This document shows positions 1-7,395 of a stretch of DNA of 10,975 nucleotides, one piece after another. The notes beneath the pieces are model-generated. The model saw only the letters and a program-made list of their open reading frames with translations, made no database searches and was not told the DNA's origin. The position numbers and the translations under genes were made by a program. This DNA is from Planctomycetota bacterium (GTDB taxonomy: Bacteria > Planctomycetota > Phycisphaerae > UBA1845 > CAIVHJ01): the NCBI GenBank assembly GCA_022573485.1, contig JACZTW010000113.1, positions 1 through 10,975 on the forward strand. Direction: 5' to 3'. The stretch's first letter is position 1; each line of letters begins with the position of its first letter.

Positions 1-917
1 CGGGGAACGTGTAAAAGGTAGAGGGCGCTGTTTCGATAGGGCCGCTGTCAGTCTGTTGCGTCTGGGTTAGCGTACAAGTGTTATCCACGCCGTATCCCCA
101 AACGCCGACGGTTTGGCCTACCGATCCATCGACATTACTGATCGGGCGAAGTTCACCATAGCGCTCGTAGATGGTCTGGCCCAGATTGTTGGTTCCGGAG
201 GTCATCACGGCCCAGTCATTTCCAATGCCCCCGTTCGTGAACTGGATCACTAGAACCGGAAACTGCTCCGCGAGTGGAGGGTTGTTCAGGAAACAGCCTG
301 GGCTGGAATCGGGCACATTAAATTGAATGACCAGCCCGCTCGTCATACAGTGTCCTGCCGAGACCAGGCAACTGCTTTGATTCCACACCGAGGCCGTACA
401 GCCCACCGGCAGCAGCCGGCCGGACCACAGCTCATTGGAAGGTACGCGGTCATCACTGCCGCAAATGCCGCATTGTCCGGGACCGCCCGCTACGTGCCGC
501 CCGCGCGCGTGATGGGCCACTTGCTCGATGATGACGCGATTTCCCCTCGTCCCCGGACCGGCGACCAATTCCACTTGCAGGGCATCGCCGTTGAAGTAGG
601 CCGAGGAATTGCTCCACAGGGCCAATTCTCGCGCATCCAACTCCTGCACTTCGCCGTCCTGCAGCGAGGTTATGCGGATGTAACTGCCCTCTGCGAGGGT
701 TACCTCTCCAAAGTAGATTCGCAGCCATGCAGCATCTTCGATTTGCACGAGATTCTCGAACACGGTCTCGAAAGCCTCGGCCGGGTTGTTCTGGGCGCCG
801 CTGTCGACGTTGTAGGTCTGTCGTTGCCCGACCGGGTAATCGAGCGTCGATTGCCCATAACTGGAAGAGCCCCAGGCGCCAACCACTGTCAGCGTCACCA
901 GGATGGAATAGCGCATC
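1..917 (-). CDS. Secreted trypsin-like serine protease, 3' end outside the window
   Basis: The frame is open for 305 codons from the ATG at 917 and runs off the left edge. An AAGGAG ribosome site (924-929) lies 6 nt before this ATG. Residues 1-21 look like a signal peptide (MRYSILVTLTVVGAWG, possible cleavage after SSSYG), so the product is probably exported. Residues about 23-140 form a beta-rich region I do not recognise. A protease core begins near residue 149: GQCGICGSDD, then GCTASVW, then LVSAGHC with His189 in the position of the chymotrypsin-family TAAHC histidine, and NDWAVM with Asp234 as the likely catalytic Asp. The nucleophile motif GDSGGP would lie beyond position 1 and is not seen. 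Paired Cys residues (149/152, 173/183/190) suggest disulfides, which fits an extracellular location. Family S1 is an inference from the two visible triad positions. Confidence 0.82.
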
Positions 918-1236
918 GCGATCTCCTTCACTCGACCGATGTGGAAAGGGAGTCTGCAGGTCACTTGTGATCAAATGTTCTTCAAGTTCACATCATACCA
1001 TGTTTTGAGGAGGGTATTGCGCGCACACATTAACCCACTCTAATTCCTGTGCGACCGAGCTCGGTTACGAAGGGATTGCTAAGCCGGCATCAATAGGGGA
1101 AGCAGGCGAATCTGCTCTGTATGAATCCTCGCGCGGGCTCCTGACAAGTCGGGTTCCATTCCGCGCCCGCGGCTCCTTATTTGCTTCGCTATTTAAGACA
1201 TCAGTAGATCCGAGGGCTCTTGTCCTGATGTGACCT

Positions 1237-1275
1237 AAAAAGCCCGCAGGTGCTCCCTTGAACACCCACGGGCTT
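1237..1275 (-). terminator. Rho-independent terminator of the metalloprotease gene
   Basis: On the minus strand, arms AAGCCCGTGGGTG (1275-1263) and CACCTGCGGGCTT (1252-1240) pair over 11 of 13 positions with a 10-nt loop. The second arm runs into a TTTTT tract. It starts 57 nt after the TAG stop at 1332-1334. On the plus strand the hairpin is not followed by a T run, so it acts in the minus direction. Confidence 0.78.
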
Positions 1276-1289
1276 GATAAACAAATGAC

Positions 1290-1319
1290 GCTCGGTACCC
1301 AACGGAACCCGTGCCGAGC
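1290..1319 (-). repeat. Hairpin just downstream of the metalloprotease stop
   Basis: GCTCGGTAC (1290-1298) and GTGCCGAGC (1311-1319) pair over 9 positions with one mismatch and a 12-nt loop. It lies 13 nt after the metalloprotease stop and upstream of the true terminator, and has no T tract. It may protect the mRNA 3' end or be incidental. Confidence 0.45.
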
Positions 1320-1331
1320 TTGTCGAACGAC

Positions 1332-4300
1332 CTAAATACACAATCCCCATGAGCCGAGCAGAAAAGCCAGATCGAGTGGGCCGATTATCATGTCGCCGTT
1401 GACGTCGAGGCAAGCGCAGGCGTCGTCCGGCGCGATGGGCCCCCAGCAGCCCAGCAGGAACGCCAAGTCAAACGCCCCGGTTTGGCCATTAAAGTCGACG
1501 TCGGTCGGACAGGCCTCGTTGCACGGCGAGGTCCCGCCCTTGCAAACGAACTCAAGATTCGGGAAAGCCACAATGATGGTGTCGATGAGGGCAAAGGCAT
1601 CGAGCGTGCCGGAGACCGTCTGTCCCTGGGCCACGGAAAACTGGGCGACCAAGATCCGCAGGTCCGGGCCGGGGTCGCCCTGCCCGTTGGGGGGGCTGGC
1701 GTTGAACCAGCCACCGACGACGTGGCCATTATTTGCGAACTCACCGGCATCGAAGTTGCCATCGGGGGTGGTGCTGTCGGTCCCGGCGGGCTCAGGGCCA
1801 CACGCGTACCCGATCGTGATAAACGAATCACACACCAAATCCGGGAAGAAGGAAATAAAGGGGCAGTACGGCGCGATGACGGTGGCGTTGAACGGGTGCT
1901 GGAAGAACCCGCTGGGGTCCGTGGTGGTGATGTCGGAGTTGCCGACGCTGAGCAAACGATCATCGATCGAGGTCAGGAGCGCATAGACCTTGCAAACGTC
2001 CAGCGGCACATCGATGAAGTCCTGGCCGGTGTCCTGGCAGATCGGCAGGTTGACCAAGCCGGCTTCGAGGATCACGCAACCGTCGCCCTCGCCGATACAC
2101 TGGCCTTGGGCGTCACAAATGTCGTTGATCGTACACTCCAAGCCGTCGTCGCAGGGTTGGCCCACGTCGGGTGCATGGGCACACCCGCTGCCGGCGTCAC
2201 ACGAATCCAGAGTGCAGCCGTTGCCGTCATCACAAGCCGCGTCGTCGGGGGTGCTTTCGCACCCGCTGCCCAGGACGCAGACATCTGCGGTACAGGCAAT
2301 GCCGTCGTCGCAGTCCGTGTCGACGGGCGCATTGACGCAGAAGTTGCTCAGACAGTCGTCGGCCGTGCAGGGCACGCCGTCGTCGCAATCCTCCGGCCCG
2401 CCGCAGGCCTGGCCGCTCTGGCACTCGGCCGCGGTACCCACGCACACTTTGTCGACGAACCAGTCGTCAAACCCCGCGGGCTGGCCTCCGGTGGTGCCGG
2501 TGGCACGGAAGCGGAAGCGGAAGCTGCCGTGCTGGGCATCGGCCGGCAGGGGTAGAGACGCCTGCTGGTAGGGCTCCGGTCCCAGACCGTCGCCCAGATG
2601 CCTGTTAATCTCCACCCACTCTTCCAGATCGTTTAAGTAATCGACAATGAGATCGTCGCCGACTTCAGGGGCATTGGGATCACCCTCCGCCCCGCCACCG
2701 CCTTGCTGCCACCAATAGGTCAACGCCAGATTCGTCCCGCCGGTGGTGTCCATGTTGGCGCTGCGGATTTCGTCCACGCCGTCGATGTTCAATGAGAACG
2801 GAGCGCTGGGTTCGCCGGCGCCCTGCTCATCGATGCTGGCGCCCTCGATGCCGATCCACAGCTCGGTGTTGATTTCGGTGGAAGGGAACTCATCGATGAA
2901 CGGCAGCGGGGTGGTGGCGTCTTCGGGTGGTGTGCCGATGAAAACATCGTCGACGAACCAGTCGTCGTTATTGGCATTGCCGGTGGCTCGGAAGCGCAGC
3001 CGGAACCCGGGGTGACGGGCTCCGCCGGTCAGCGGGATCTCCACGAATTGATAGGGATCGTCGTCCGGCCCGTCGCCCGGGTGCATATTCAGCTCGATCC
3101 AGTCATCGAGGGCGTTGAAGTACTCGACGAAGAGGTCTTCGCCGGCCTCGGGCGAGCCGCCAGTGGTGCCGGTGCGCTGCCACCAGTAGCTGACGACCAA
3201 CAGGTCGCTGCCGGAGGTGTCCATCACCGCACTGCGAATTTCGTCGATGCTGTCGAGGTTCAGGGAGAACGGTGTGCTGGGCTCACCGTCGCCGCTGTTG
3301 TTGGCGGCCGCCCCGTCGATGCCGGTCCACAGGTCGGGGTTAATCGTCGTACTCGGAAAATCGTCGAAGAACGGCAGCGGCGTGGTGCCGCCCTCGGTGC
3401 AACCCAAACAATGCGCGCCGTTGCGGTGGTTTGTAATGGAACTGATGCTCCCGGCAGAGAACGTATTCTGGCACACAAGAGGCGTGTTCATCGTGCAGCA
3501 GGGGCAATTGCAATGGAACCCACCCCACACGTGTCCCAGCTCGTGCGCGGTCAGGTCGGTGGAGCAGGCGTTGGAGCCGCAACAATCGGATTGCGACAAG
3601 GCAAAGGCGGACGAACTACAGATACAGCCGATGCAGTTGGCGATACCGATGATGCCGCCCGTGAGGTTCTTGCCCGTGAACAAGTGGGCCACATCATGCG
3701 GGATGCCGCTGTGAGTCGAGTTCCAGTGATTTCTAAACTGGGCCAGCAATGTTCCAGGGCTCGATGATGTGTACGGGTACGTATTCTCACCTTCCGTGCC
3801 ACTACCCGGAAGCGTCCCGGGCGGGTTGGTGTGGATCAAGACGGCCGTAATGACATGCGTGATCCCGACATCGCTCTCGTATTGGATATTTACCGTATTG
3901 ATCACGAATTCGACGCGATTGACCACGCCTGCTACCGTTCCGCCGTGGGCATTGAGGTACTCTTCGTCCGCATCACAACCCAGCTCGGTTTCTCCGCAAG
4001 TCCCATGGCTGAAGGCCTGGCGGGTAGCTTCTTCGGCGTCGATATGATCCAGCACGTCCGCCGCGTCGTTGCCACACTTGCCGCCGCTCGGAATGACGTC
4101 GTCCGCATGATAGACCACGTGCTCGCCTTCGGCGGCACCCGCCACGCGATCGCCCAGCGGCTCAATCCAATAAGTGTTTTCTTCATCAAGTTTGATGATC
4201 ACGTGCAGGCCGTCGTCGAGTACCGATCCGGCGATGATGCTGTCCGGCAGTCCGGCTAGCGAGCCGCGCACGGTGCGCACGGGTATCGGATCGAACTCAA

Positions 4301-4634
4301 CGAGTTCGCCGTCGTGATACTCCATTAAAACCTGGTAGCTTTCCGCGCGAACGGAATGCGGCGTCAGATTCAGGGTGTAGTCTTGGCCTTCGATCGCCAC
4401 GACAATGCTGCGCTCGATGCCCGGCGTCAGATCGATATCGAGGGTCACGACTTCACTGGCCCGCAGGTTCAGCGTGTCGTTCACCAGTTGCTCAAAGCTG
4501 GCCGGCGGATCTGCTTGATCCGCCGTCGCGCGGGTGGCGGCGCCCGGGACTGCGAAGGAGCAGGCCAGGATCGCGAGCAGCACGATCAATAGAAAAGGTG
4601 CGTTCAGGGTTCGGCGAAGGAGCGCATTTGTCAT
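1332..4634 (-). CDS. Secreted multidomain metzincin zinc protease (M12B/reprolysin-like) with dockerin-like tail
   Basis: 1100 residues. GGAGGT (4643-4648) lies 8 nt before the ATG. Residues 1-33 are a signal peptide; LAILAC is a near-lipobox (Cys25), so a lipoprotein cannot be excluded. A propeptide follows (about 40-210) with GGKCGND at 184-190, resembling the ADAM-type cysteine switch (Cys187). The catalytic domain (about 215-410) has HELGHVWGGFH at 364-374, the HExxHxxGxxH metzincin site, with Glu365 as base, His364/368/374 as zinc ligands and a likely Met-turn at Met382. Two homologous jelly-roll/MAM-like modules follow (418-567 and 576-733), then four Cys-rich CDDGxxCTxDxC repeats (750-840), a domain of unknown function (about 856-1032), and two EF-hand-like loops (1045-1056, 1077-1088), each followed by LLGxWG. 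Predicted role: extracellular protein degradation, with the C-terminus giving substrate or surface attachment. The enzyme class is well supported; substrate and attachment are inference. Confidence 0.9.
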   Translation of the reverse strand: MTNALLRRTLNAPFLLIVLLAILACSFAVPGAATRATADQADPPASFEQLVNDTLNLRASEVVTLDIDLTPGIERSIVVAIEGQDYTLNLTPHSVRAESYQVLMEYHDGELVEFDPIPVRTVRGSLAGLPDSIIAGSVLDDGLHVIIKLDEENTYWIEPLGDRVAGAAEGEHVVYHADDVIPSGGKCGNDAADVLDHIDAEEATRQAFSHGTCGETELGCDADEEYLNAHGGTVAGVVNRVEFVINTVNIQYESDVGITHVITAVLIHTNPPGTLPGSGTEGENTYPYTSSSPGTLLAQFRNHWNSTHSGIPHDVAHLFTGKNLTGGIIGIANCIGCICSSSAFALSQSDCCGSNACSTDLTAHELGHVWGGFHCNCPCCTMNTPLVCQNTFSAGSISSITNHRNGAHCLGCTEGGTTPLPFFDDFPSTTINPDLWTGIDGAAANNSGDGEPSTPFSLNLDSIDEIRSAVMDTSGSDLLVVSYWWQRTGTTGGSPEAGEDLFVEYFNALDDWIELNMHPGDGPDDDPYQFVEIPLTGGARHPGFRLRFRATGNANNDDWFVDDVFIGTPPEDATTPLPFIDEFPSTEINTELWIGIEGASIDEQGAGEPSAPFSLNIDGVDEIRSANMDTTGGTNLALTYWWQQGGGGAEGDPNAPEVGDDLIVDYLNDLEEWVEINRHLGDGLGPEPYQQASLPLPADAQHGSFRFRFRATGTTGGQPAGFDDWFVDKVCVGTAAECQSGQACGGPEDCDDGVPCTADDCLSNFCVNAPVDTDCDDGIACTADVCVLGSGCESTPDDAACDDGNGCTLDSCDAGSGCAHAPDVGQPCDDGLECTINDICDAQGQCIGEGDGCVILEAGLVNLPICQDTGQDFIDVPLDVCKVYALLTSIDDRLLSVGNSDITTTDPSGFFQHPFNATVIAPYCPFISFFPDLVCDSFITIGYACGPEPAGTDSTTPDGNFDAGEFANNGHVVGGWFNASPPNGQGDPGPDLRILVAQFSVAQGQTVSGTLDAFALIDTIIVAFPNLEFVCKGGTSPCNEACPTDVDFNGQTGAFDLAFLLGCWGPIAPDDACACLDVNGDMIIGPLDLAFLLGSWGLCI
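2076..2423 (-). repeat. Four-copy Cys-rich CDDGxxCTxDxC repeat array in the metalloprotease gene
   Basis: Residues 738-853 hold CDDGVPCTADDC (750), CDDGIACTADVC (775), CDDGNGCTLDSC (801) and CDDGLECTINDIC (828), spaced 25-27 residues apart. The type is known from secreted proteins of planctomycetes and myxobacteria and resembles slime-mould CTxC repeats. It probably forms a disulfide-stiffened stalk between the binding modules and the C-terminal domains. Function is inferred. Confidence 0.75.
2436..3383 (-). repeat. Tandem MAM-like modules within the metalloprotease gene
   Basis: Residues 418-567 (2934-3383) and 576-733 (2436-2909) are two copies of one module. Both begin PLPFxDxFPSTxIN, share PFSLNxDxxDEIRSAxMDT and a YWWQ strand, and end with RFRATG followed by DDWFVD. 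Divergence at many positions shows an old duplication that has been retained. The pattern resembles MAM/jelly-roll binding domains that follow catalytic domains in secreted peptidases; the exact family is inferred. Confidence 0.8.
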
Positions 4635-4642
4635 GTGTCAAG

Positions 4643-4648
4643 ACCTCC
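4643..4648 (-). promoter_or_regulatory. Ribosome binding site of the metalloprotease gene
   Basis: GGAGGT on the minus strand, 8 nt before the ATG at 4634, fixes this start. It is the strongest Shine-Dalgarno match in the window. Confidence 0.75.
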
Positions 4649-4928
4649 GAGTCAGTGGTCGTTCAAGAGTGTACTAACTTGTCCCTTTTTCCAGTCCCGG
4701 CGGCCCATCGGAATAGACCGCAGGAGACATTGGCCCAATCAGCGCCTTGACGCAATCTTCAAAACAACCATCGACTCGGCAGATGCGATTCCGGATGGGC
4801 GACCGATCCGAGCTGCGAAGCGAACGTGACCGGTGCCTCGCAGCCAACCAAACCCAATTTTTGGAATCACTTGCCGCACGATCCGAAAAACCCGACGACG
4901 CGTCATGGCCAAGGGAGCGGATACGGTA

Positions 4929-4957
4929 TTGTAGCAGATTCAGGCGATCTGCAACAA
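4929..4957. repeat. Near-perfect 11-bp inverted repeat
   Basis: TTGTAGCAGAT (4929-4939) and ATCTGCAACAA (4947-4957) pair at 10 of 11 positions around a 7-nt loop. It is about 295 nt upstream of the metalloprotease ATG and 254 nt downstream of the small membrane gene stop. There is no T tract on either side. An operator or an mRNA 3' structure are both possible. Confidence 0.5.
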
Positions 4958-5000
4958 GGCTGCGCCATTAGACAGATCTAATTCGGCGTGCAACCTCGAT

Positions 5001-5017
5001 GCCGAGCGTTGCTCGGC
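5001..5017. repeat. Perfect 7-bp hairpin with a 3-nt loop
   Basis: GCCGAGC, loop GTT, GCTCGGC. It is GC-rich, compact and lacks a T tract. It could be a rho-independent-like end for the minus-strand operon only if a U run is not needed. Confidence 0.45.
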
Positions 5018-5070
5018 GTGCTTGGGCATGAAACGCAGTGGCGCGATGTTCTTGTTGGACAATAAGGCCT

Positions 5071-5084
5071 ACCGCCCGGGCGGT
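5071..5084. repeat. 14-nt perfect palindrome
   Basis: ACCGCCCGGGCGGT reads the same on both strands. It lies in the spacer between operons. A dimeric regulator site is possible, but GC-rich palindromes also occur by chance in such DNA. Confidence 0.4.
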
Positions 5085-5210
5085 GATCCGCGAGAGGCCG
5101 GATTCCCAGGTCCGAGAACCTACCTCAAAGCGCCCATTCGCGTGCGGATCCGCCGGCGGAGCGTCGTCCCGCGATGGCACGCTGACGATCGCGAGGAGAG
5201 CGGGCAGTGC

Positions 5211-5393
5211 CTAAGTTTGCGCCATCTTCAGAACCATCATCCAAACCAAGAACGCGCCCCACGCCAGCCACAGCGCCGCCGTGGCCCACAGCCCCCACTT
5301 CGGGGCCGGTTCCGGCCACAGACCGACCGCCGGCGGCGGGTCGTGATGCGCCTGCGTCTGATTCGTCTTTGCCGATTGGTTGGATTTGCCCAA
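5211..5393 (-). CDS. Small single-pass membrane protein, 60 residues, TTG start
   Basis: The frame begins at TTG (5391-5393), the first start-type codon after the in-frame TAG that ends the DUF1573 gene at 5415. GGAGG lies 11 nt upstream, a rather long spacing. Residues 1-30 are polar and Pro-rich (QAHHDPPP, LWPEPAPK). Residues 33-56 form one Trp-rich hydrophobic helix (WGLWATAALWLAWGAFLVWM), ending with a short Lys-containing tail. I do not recognise a named family; short proteins with a Trp-rich single helix are common in planctomycetes. Its position 21 nt after the DUF1573 gene in the same direction suggests co-transcription and a role with that exported protein. The helix and tight spacing support a real gene; function is unknown. 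Confidence 0.62.
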   Translation of the reverse strand: MGKSNQSAKTNQTQAHHDPPPAVGLWPEPAPKWGLWATAALWLAWGAFLVWMMVLKMAQT

Positions 5394-5414
5394 GTGCCTG
5401 CGAGCCTCCGTGTG

Positions 5415-6821
5415 CTATTCGACGATTTCGCCGTAAACGCGAATCTTCAATTCTCGAGCGCCCTCGATGTTGGTGAGCACGGTGATCGTCGCTGCATATT
5501 GCCCGACCTGAGCGGATTCCGCAAGAGAGATGAGCAGCTTGCGCTCCGTGGCTCCGTCGGAGGCCGGCTCGAGCGCGGCTGCGAAGTACGGATTGTCCGA
5601 GCGGACCCGCTCGATGACCCAACCTTCCGACTGCAGGGCGCGGATCGAGACCTGGCGGGCGGCCTGTGAGAGATCGCTGCCTTCACGGCGCAGAGAGACG
5701 ATTTCCGGATAGACCTCGACCGCCGAACCGATATTGGCAAAGACCGGTACGGTGATCACCGGCTGCTCCGTGTTGGTCGTTAGAATCACGATGTGACCTG
5801 CGAAGGGCCCCTTGGCGGCGGTCTTGGCAACGCCGACCGTGATGCGATACTCCAGCCCCGGACGGATCTCTTCGAGCGTGTGCGTCAGTTGCGGGCCGGT
5901 ATCGATCCTGCGAATCTCGAACGGTGTGCCGCGCTCGATGGCCCGCAGCGTCACACGGCTGATGGGCAGCGTTTGGCCCGGCATCACCGGTACGACGTCG
6001 AACAAGTACAGCGGCCTGACCGTGATGTCCTGTATGACTTGCCCCGTCACCGGCAGGGACAAAACGTCCTCTTCTCCGCCGCCGCGAACCGCGATCTGCA
6101 CAATGTTGTCGTACGGCCCGACTGCCGCGTCCTTGAGCAATGTGAAACTGAGGCGATATCCCCGGTAGCCGCGTTCCTCGATCGGCTCGGCGGTATAGGA
6201 CAGGCCGCCCTTGCTGAAGCGGACGTCCACGATTTCGATATCGGCGTCTTTTCTGCCCGACAAAAGGCGCAGCATGCGCTTCTCGGCCAGTAGCGTTTCG
6301 CCGCGCCGCCGATCGCCGAATTCGATAATCGAGAGGCCCGGCTTCAACTGCCACAGGGCCTCCACTTCCGCACTAAACGTGACCGCCGTCCGTGGGCGCT
6401 GCGGATCGTTTGAGTAGATCGCGATGGTCTTTCGCTGCGGGCCGATGCGGTCGGACGAATCGAAGCTGGCGTCGATGGTCAGTTGCTCGCCCGGCTTGAT
6501 CACTTGCGGTTCACTCGGCTCGGTCACGGTGCAGCCGCAAGTGCTGCCGATGCGGCGGATGAGCAAGTTCAATTCGCCGGCGTTAGTGACCACATAGCTG
6601 AAGTCATAAGTGCCCCCTCGTCGCACCACACCGAGATCCACGTGCGTCGGCTCCACGACCAGCCGGGGCGCCTGCTCGAGATCGGCGGATGAATCCTGTG
6701 AGGGTTCCAGCGTTGCCGCTTGCGGTAGGTTATCAGGCGGCACAGCGCCCTCTTCCTGGGCCTTCGCGATCCCGCAAGTCAACCACAATGCCACAACACA
6801 CGCCGTCATTCGCTTGGCCAT
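5415..6821 (-). CDS. Exported DUF1573 protein with four Ig-like modules
   Basis: 468 residues. Residues 1-21 are a signal peptide (hydrophobic core, cleavage after AKA), so the protein is periplasmic or surface-exposed. A DUF1573 domain covers about 54-155: VDLGVVRRGGTYDFSYVVTN, the hallmark STCGCT (Cys95 and Cys97), KPGEQLTI and YSNDPQRP. Three further beta-rich modules follow at about 165-262, 266-363 and 369-466, and strands such as ILTTNTEQP (346-354) and TVLTNIEGA echo the first module's end, which suggests repeated Ig/ASPM-like folds. DUF1573 proteins are common in Bacteroidetes and planctomycetes and have no established biochemical role. GGAG lies 9 nt before the ATG. The stop is 21 nt before the start of the small membrane protein gene, so the two are probably one operon. 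Confidence 0.88.
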   Translation of the reverse strand: MAKRMTACVVALWLTCGIAKAQEEGAVPPDNLPQAATLEPSQDSSADLEQAPRLVVEPTHVDLGVVRRGGTYDFSYVVTNAGELNLLIRRIGSTCGCTVTEPSEPQVIKPGEQLTIDASFDSSDRIGPQRKTIAIYSNDPQRPRTAVTFSAEVEALWQLKPGLSIIEFGDRRRGETLLAEKRMLRLLSGRKDADIEIVDVRFSKGGLSYTAEPIEERGYRGYRLSFTLLKDAAVGPYDNIVQIAVRGGGEEDVLSLPVTGQVIQDITVRPLYLFDVVPVMPGQTLPISRVTLRAIERGTPFEIRRIDTGPQLTHTLEEIRPGLEYRITVGVAKTAAKGPFAGHIVILTTNTEQPVITVPVFANIGSAVEVYPEIVSLRREGSDLSQAARQVSIRALQSEGWVIERVRSDNPYFAAALEPASDGATERKLLISLAESAQVGQYAATITVLTNIEGARELKIRVYGEIVE

Positions 6822-6950
6822 GAGAGGGTTCTCCGATCACAGAAGAACAATGATCTCCGTCGACACCGATCAATCACCCGCCTGCCGTAAAACTCGTGCA
6901 GTGAATTTCATGGACAAACCAGGGAGCCCAAAGTCGAGTCTATTGCTGCA

Positions 6951-7012
6951 TCTCCGAGCGGCTTCTTCTTTTCGTGGTTTCGAGCACTAGCAATTTTCGG
7001 ACCACTCGGAGA
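6951..7012. repeat. Inverted repeat with a 40-nt loop
   Basis: TCTCCGAGCGG (6951-6961) and CCACTCGGAGA (7002-7012) pair at 10 of 11 positions (the other can be G-U). A smaller dyad GTGG...GCAC lies inside the loop. Its role is unclear; it lies about 130 nt upstream of the DUF1573 start. Confidence 0.4.
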
Positions 7013-7148
7013 AAACTTCTGCACATCGCGAAAGTCAACTCTATTCCAGACTCATTTGCAAGCAAACTCGGCGAGGTGCGCGATTTTGGAACGGCACTTG
7101 CTTGTCGGACTCTTCCGTGGCGGGCGCGTTTTTTGAGTTCGTTTAAGA

Positions 7149-7177
7149 TCGACTTTTACATTCTCCGATGTTATACA
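7149..7177 (+). promoter_or_regulatory. Sigma70-like promoter
   Basis: TCGACT (7149-7154) and TATACA (7172-7177) are 17 nt apart, each matching the -35/-10 consensus at 4 of 6 positions, in the most AT-rich part of the region. Transcription would start near 7184. An alternative pair upstream is TTGAGT-18 nt-TACATT. It could drive the putative RNA below or the gene at 7585. Confidence 0.45.
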
Positions 7178-7231
7178 TATATGTGTAGTAGCTTCGTACT
7201 CTACTGAGCGCGACAGCACAGGACAAGTTTG

Positions 7232-7251
7232 ATTTGAACCTAATTTGAACC
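7232..7251. repeat. Short tandem direct repeat, 11-nt period
   Basis: ATTTGAACC occurs at 7232-7240 and 7243-7251. On the minus strand it reads GGTTCAAAT, like a tRNA T-arm, but no tRNA acceptor stem or anticodon arm surrounds it. Confidence 0.4.
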
Positions 7252-7395
7252 CTGGGAGGCTCGTTCGCGAGAGTTAGAGGGCATGCCCGCTTGACGGGAC
7301 GTCCAGACTCCGCTGAGCCACCCACTTTGTCTAACGGGTTCATCAAACACCAGTGCATCGGCTTGAGCGGATACTTTATCACGTTGCTACACGCC

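Larger units (their letters stand above)
918..1331. other. Noncoding spacer between the two protease genes
   Basis: No convincing gene lies here. The spacer holds the metalloprotease terminator, a second hairpin just after that gene's stop (1290-1319), a 12-nt perfect palindrome ACCGAGCTCGGT (1054-1065), and a 7-bp inverted repeat ACATCAG/CTGATGT (1198-1204 and 1225-1231). Read on the minus strand, a TATGAT hexamer (992-997) about 75 nt before the serine protease ATG could be a -10 box. I see no good -35 hexamer at the usual distance, so the promoter is not called. Confidence 0.6.
4635..5210. other. Noncoding spacer rich in palindromes
   Basis: The stretch lies upstream of the metalloprotease gene and downstream of the DUF1573/small membrane protein pair. 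Open frames here are short, Arg-rich or Pro-rich, lack a ribosome site and look like no protein family. It should hold the metalloprotease promoter on the minus strand, but I find no convincing -35/-10 pair. It holds several perfect or near-perfect dyads (4929-4957, 5001-5017, 5071-5084, and TCCGCCGGCGGA at 5149-5160). None is followed by a T tract, so I call no terminator for the operon ending at 5211. Confidence 0.55.

Noticed and set aside
453..974. A 173-residue minus-strand frame inside the serine protease gene
   Set aside because: It is in another frame of the same strand, Arg-rich, and lacks family features; the frame from 917 has a signal peptide, ribosome site and protease motifs.
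1482..2555. A 357-residue plus-strand frame opposite the metalloprotease gene
   Set aside because: It mirrors the real gene on the other strand; its translation is Val/Ala/Gly/Arg-rich with no family features, while the minus frame has repeats, motifs and a ribosome site.
2076..3383. DNA repeats in the metalloprotease gene as a possible CRISPR or mobile element
   Set aside because: The repetition is at protein level, in frame and diverged at DNA level, so it is domain duplication.
4968..5180. A 70-residue minus-strand frame with a GTG start downstream of the small membrane gene
   Set aside because: It has no ribosome site, no domain and no hydrophobic segment, and several palindromes cross it.
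7225..7325. A tRNA gene suggested by GGTTCAAAT-like words and a 70-nt stem-closed segment
   Set aside because: The T-arm-like words lie outside the closed stem, and there is no anticodon arm, D-arm or CCA-proximal acceptor stem in the right order.
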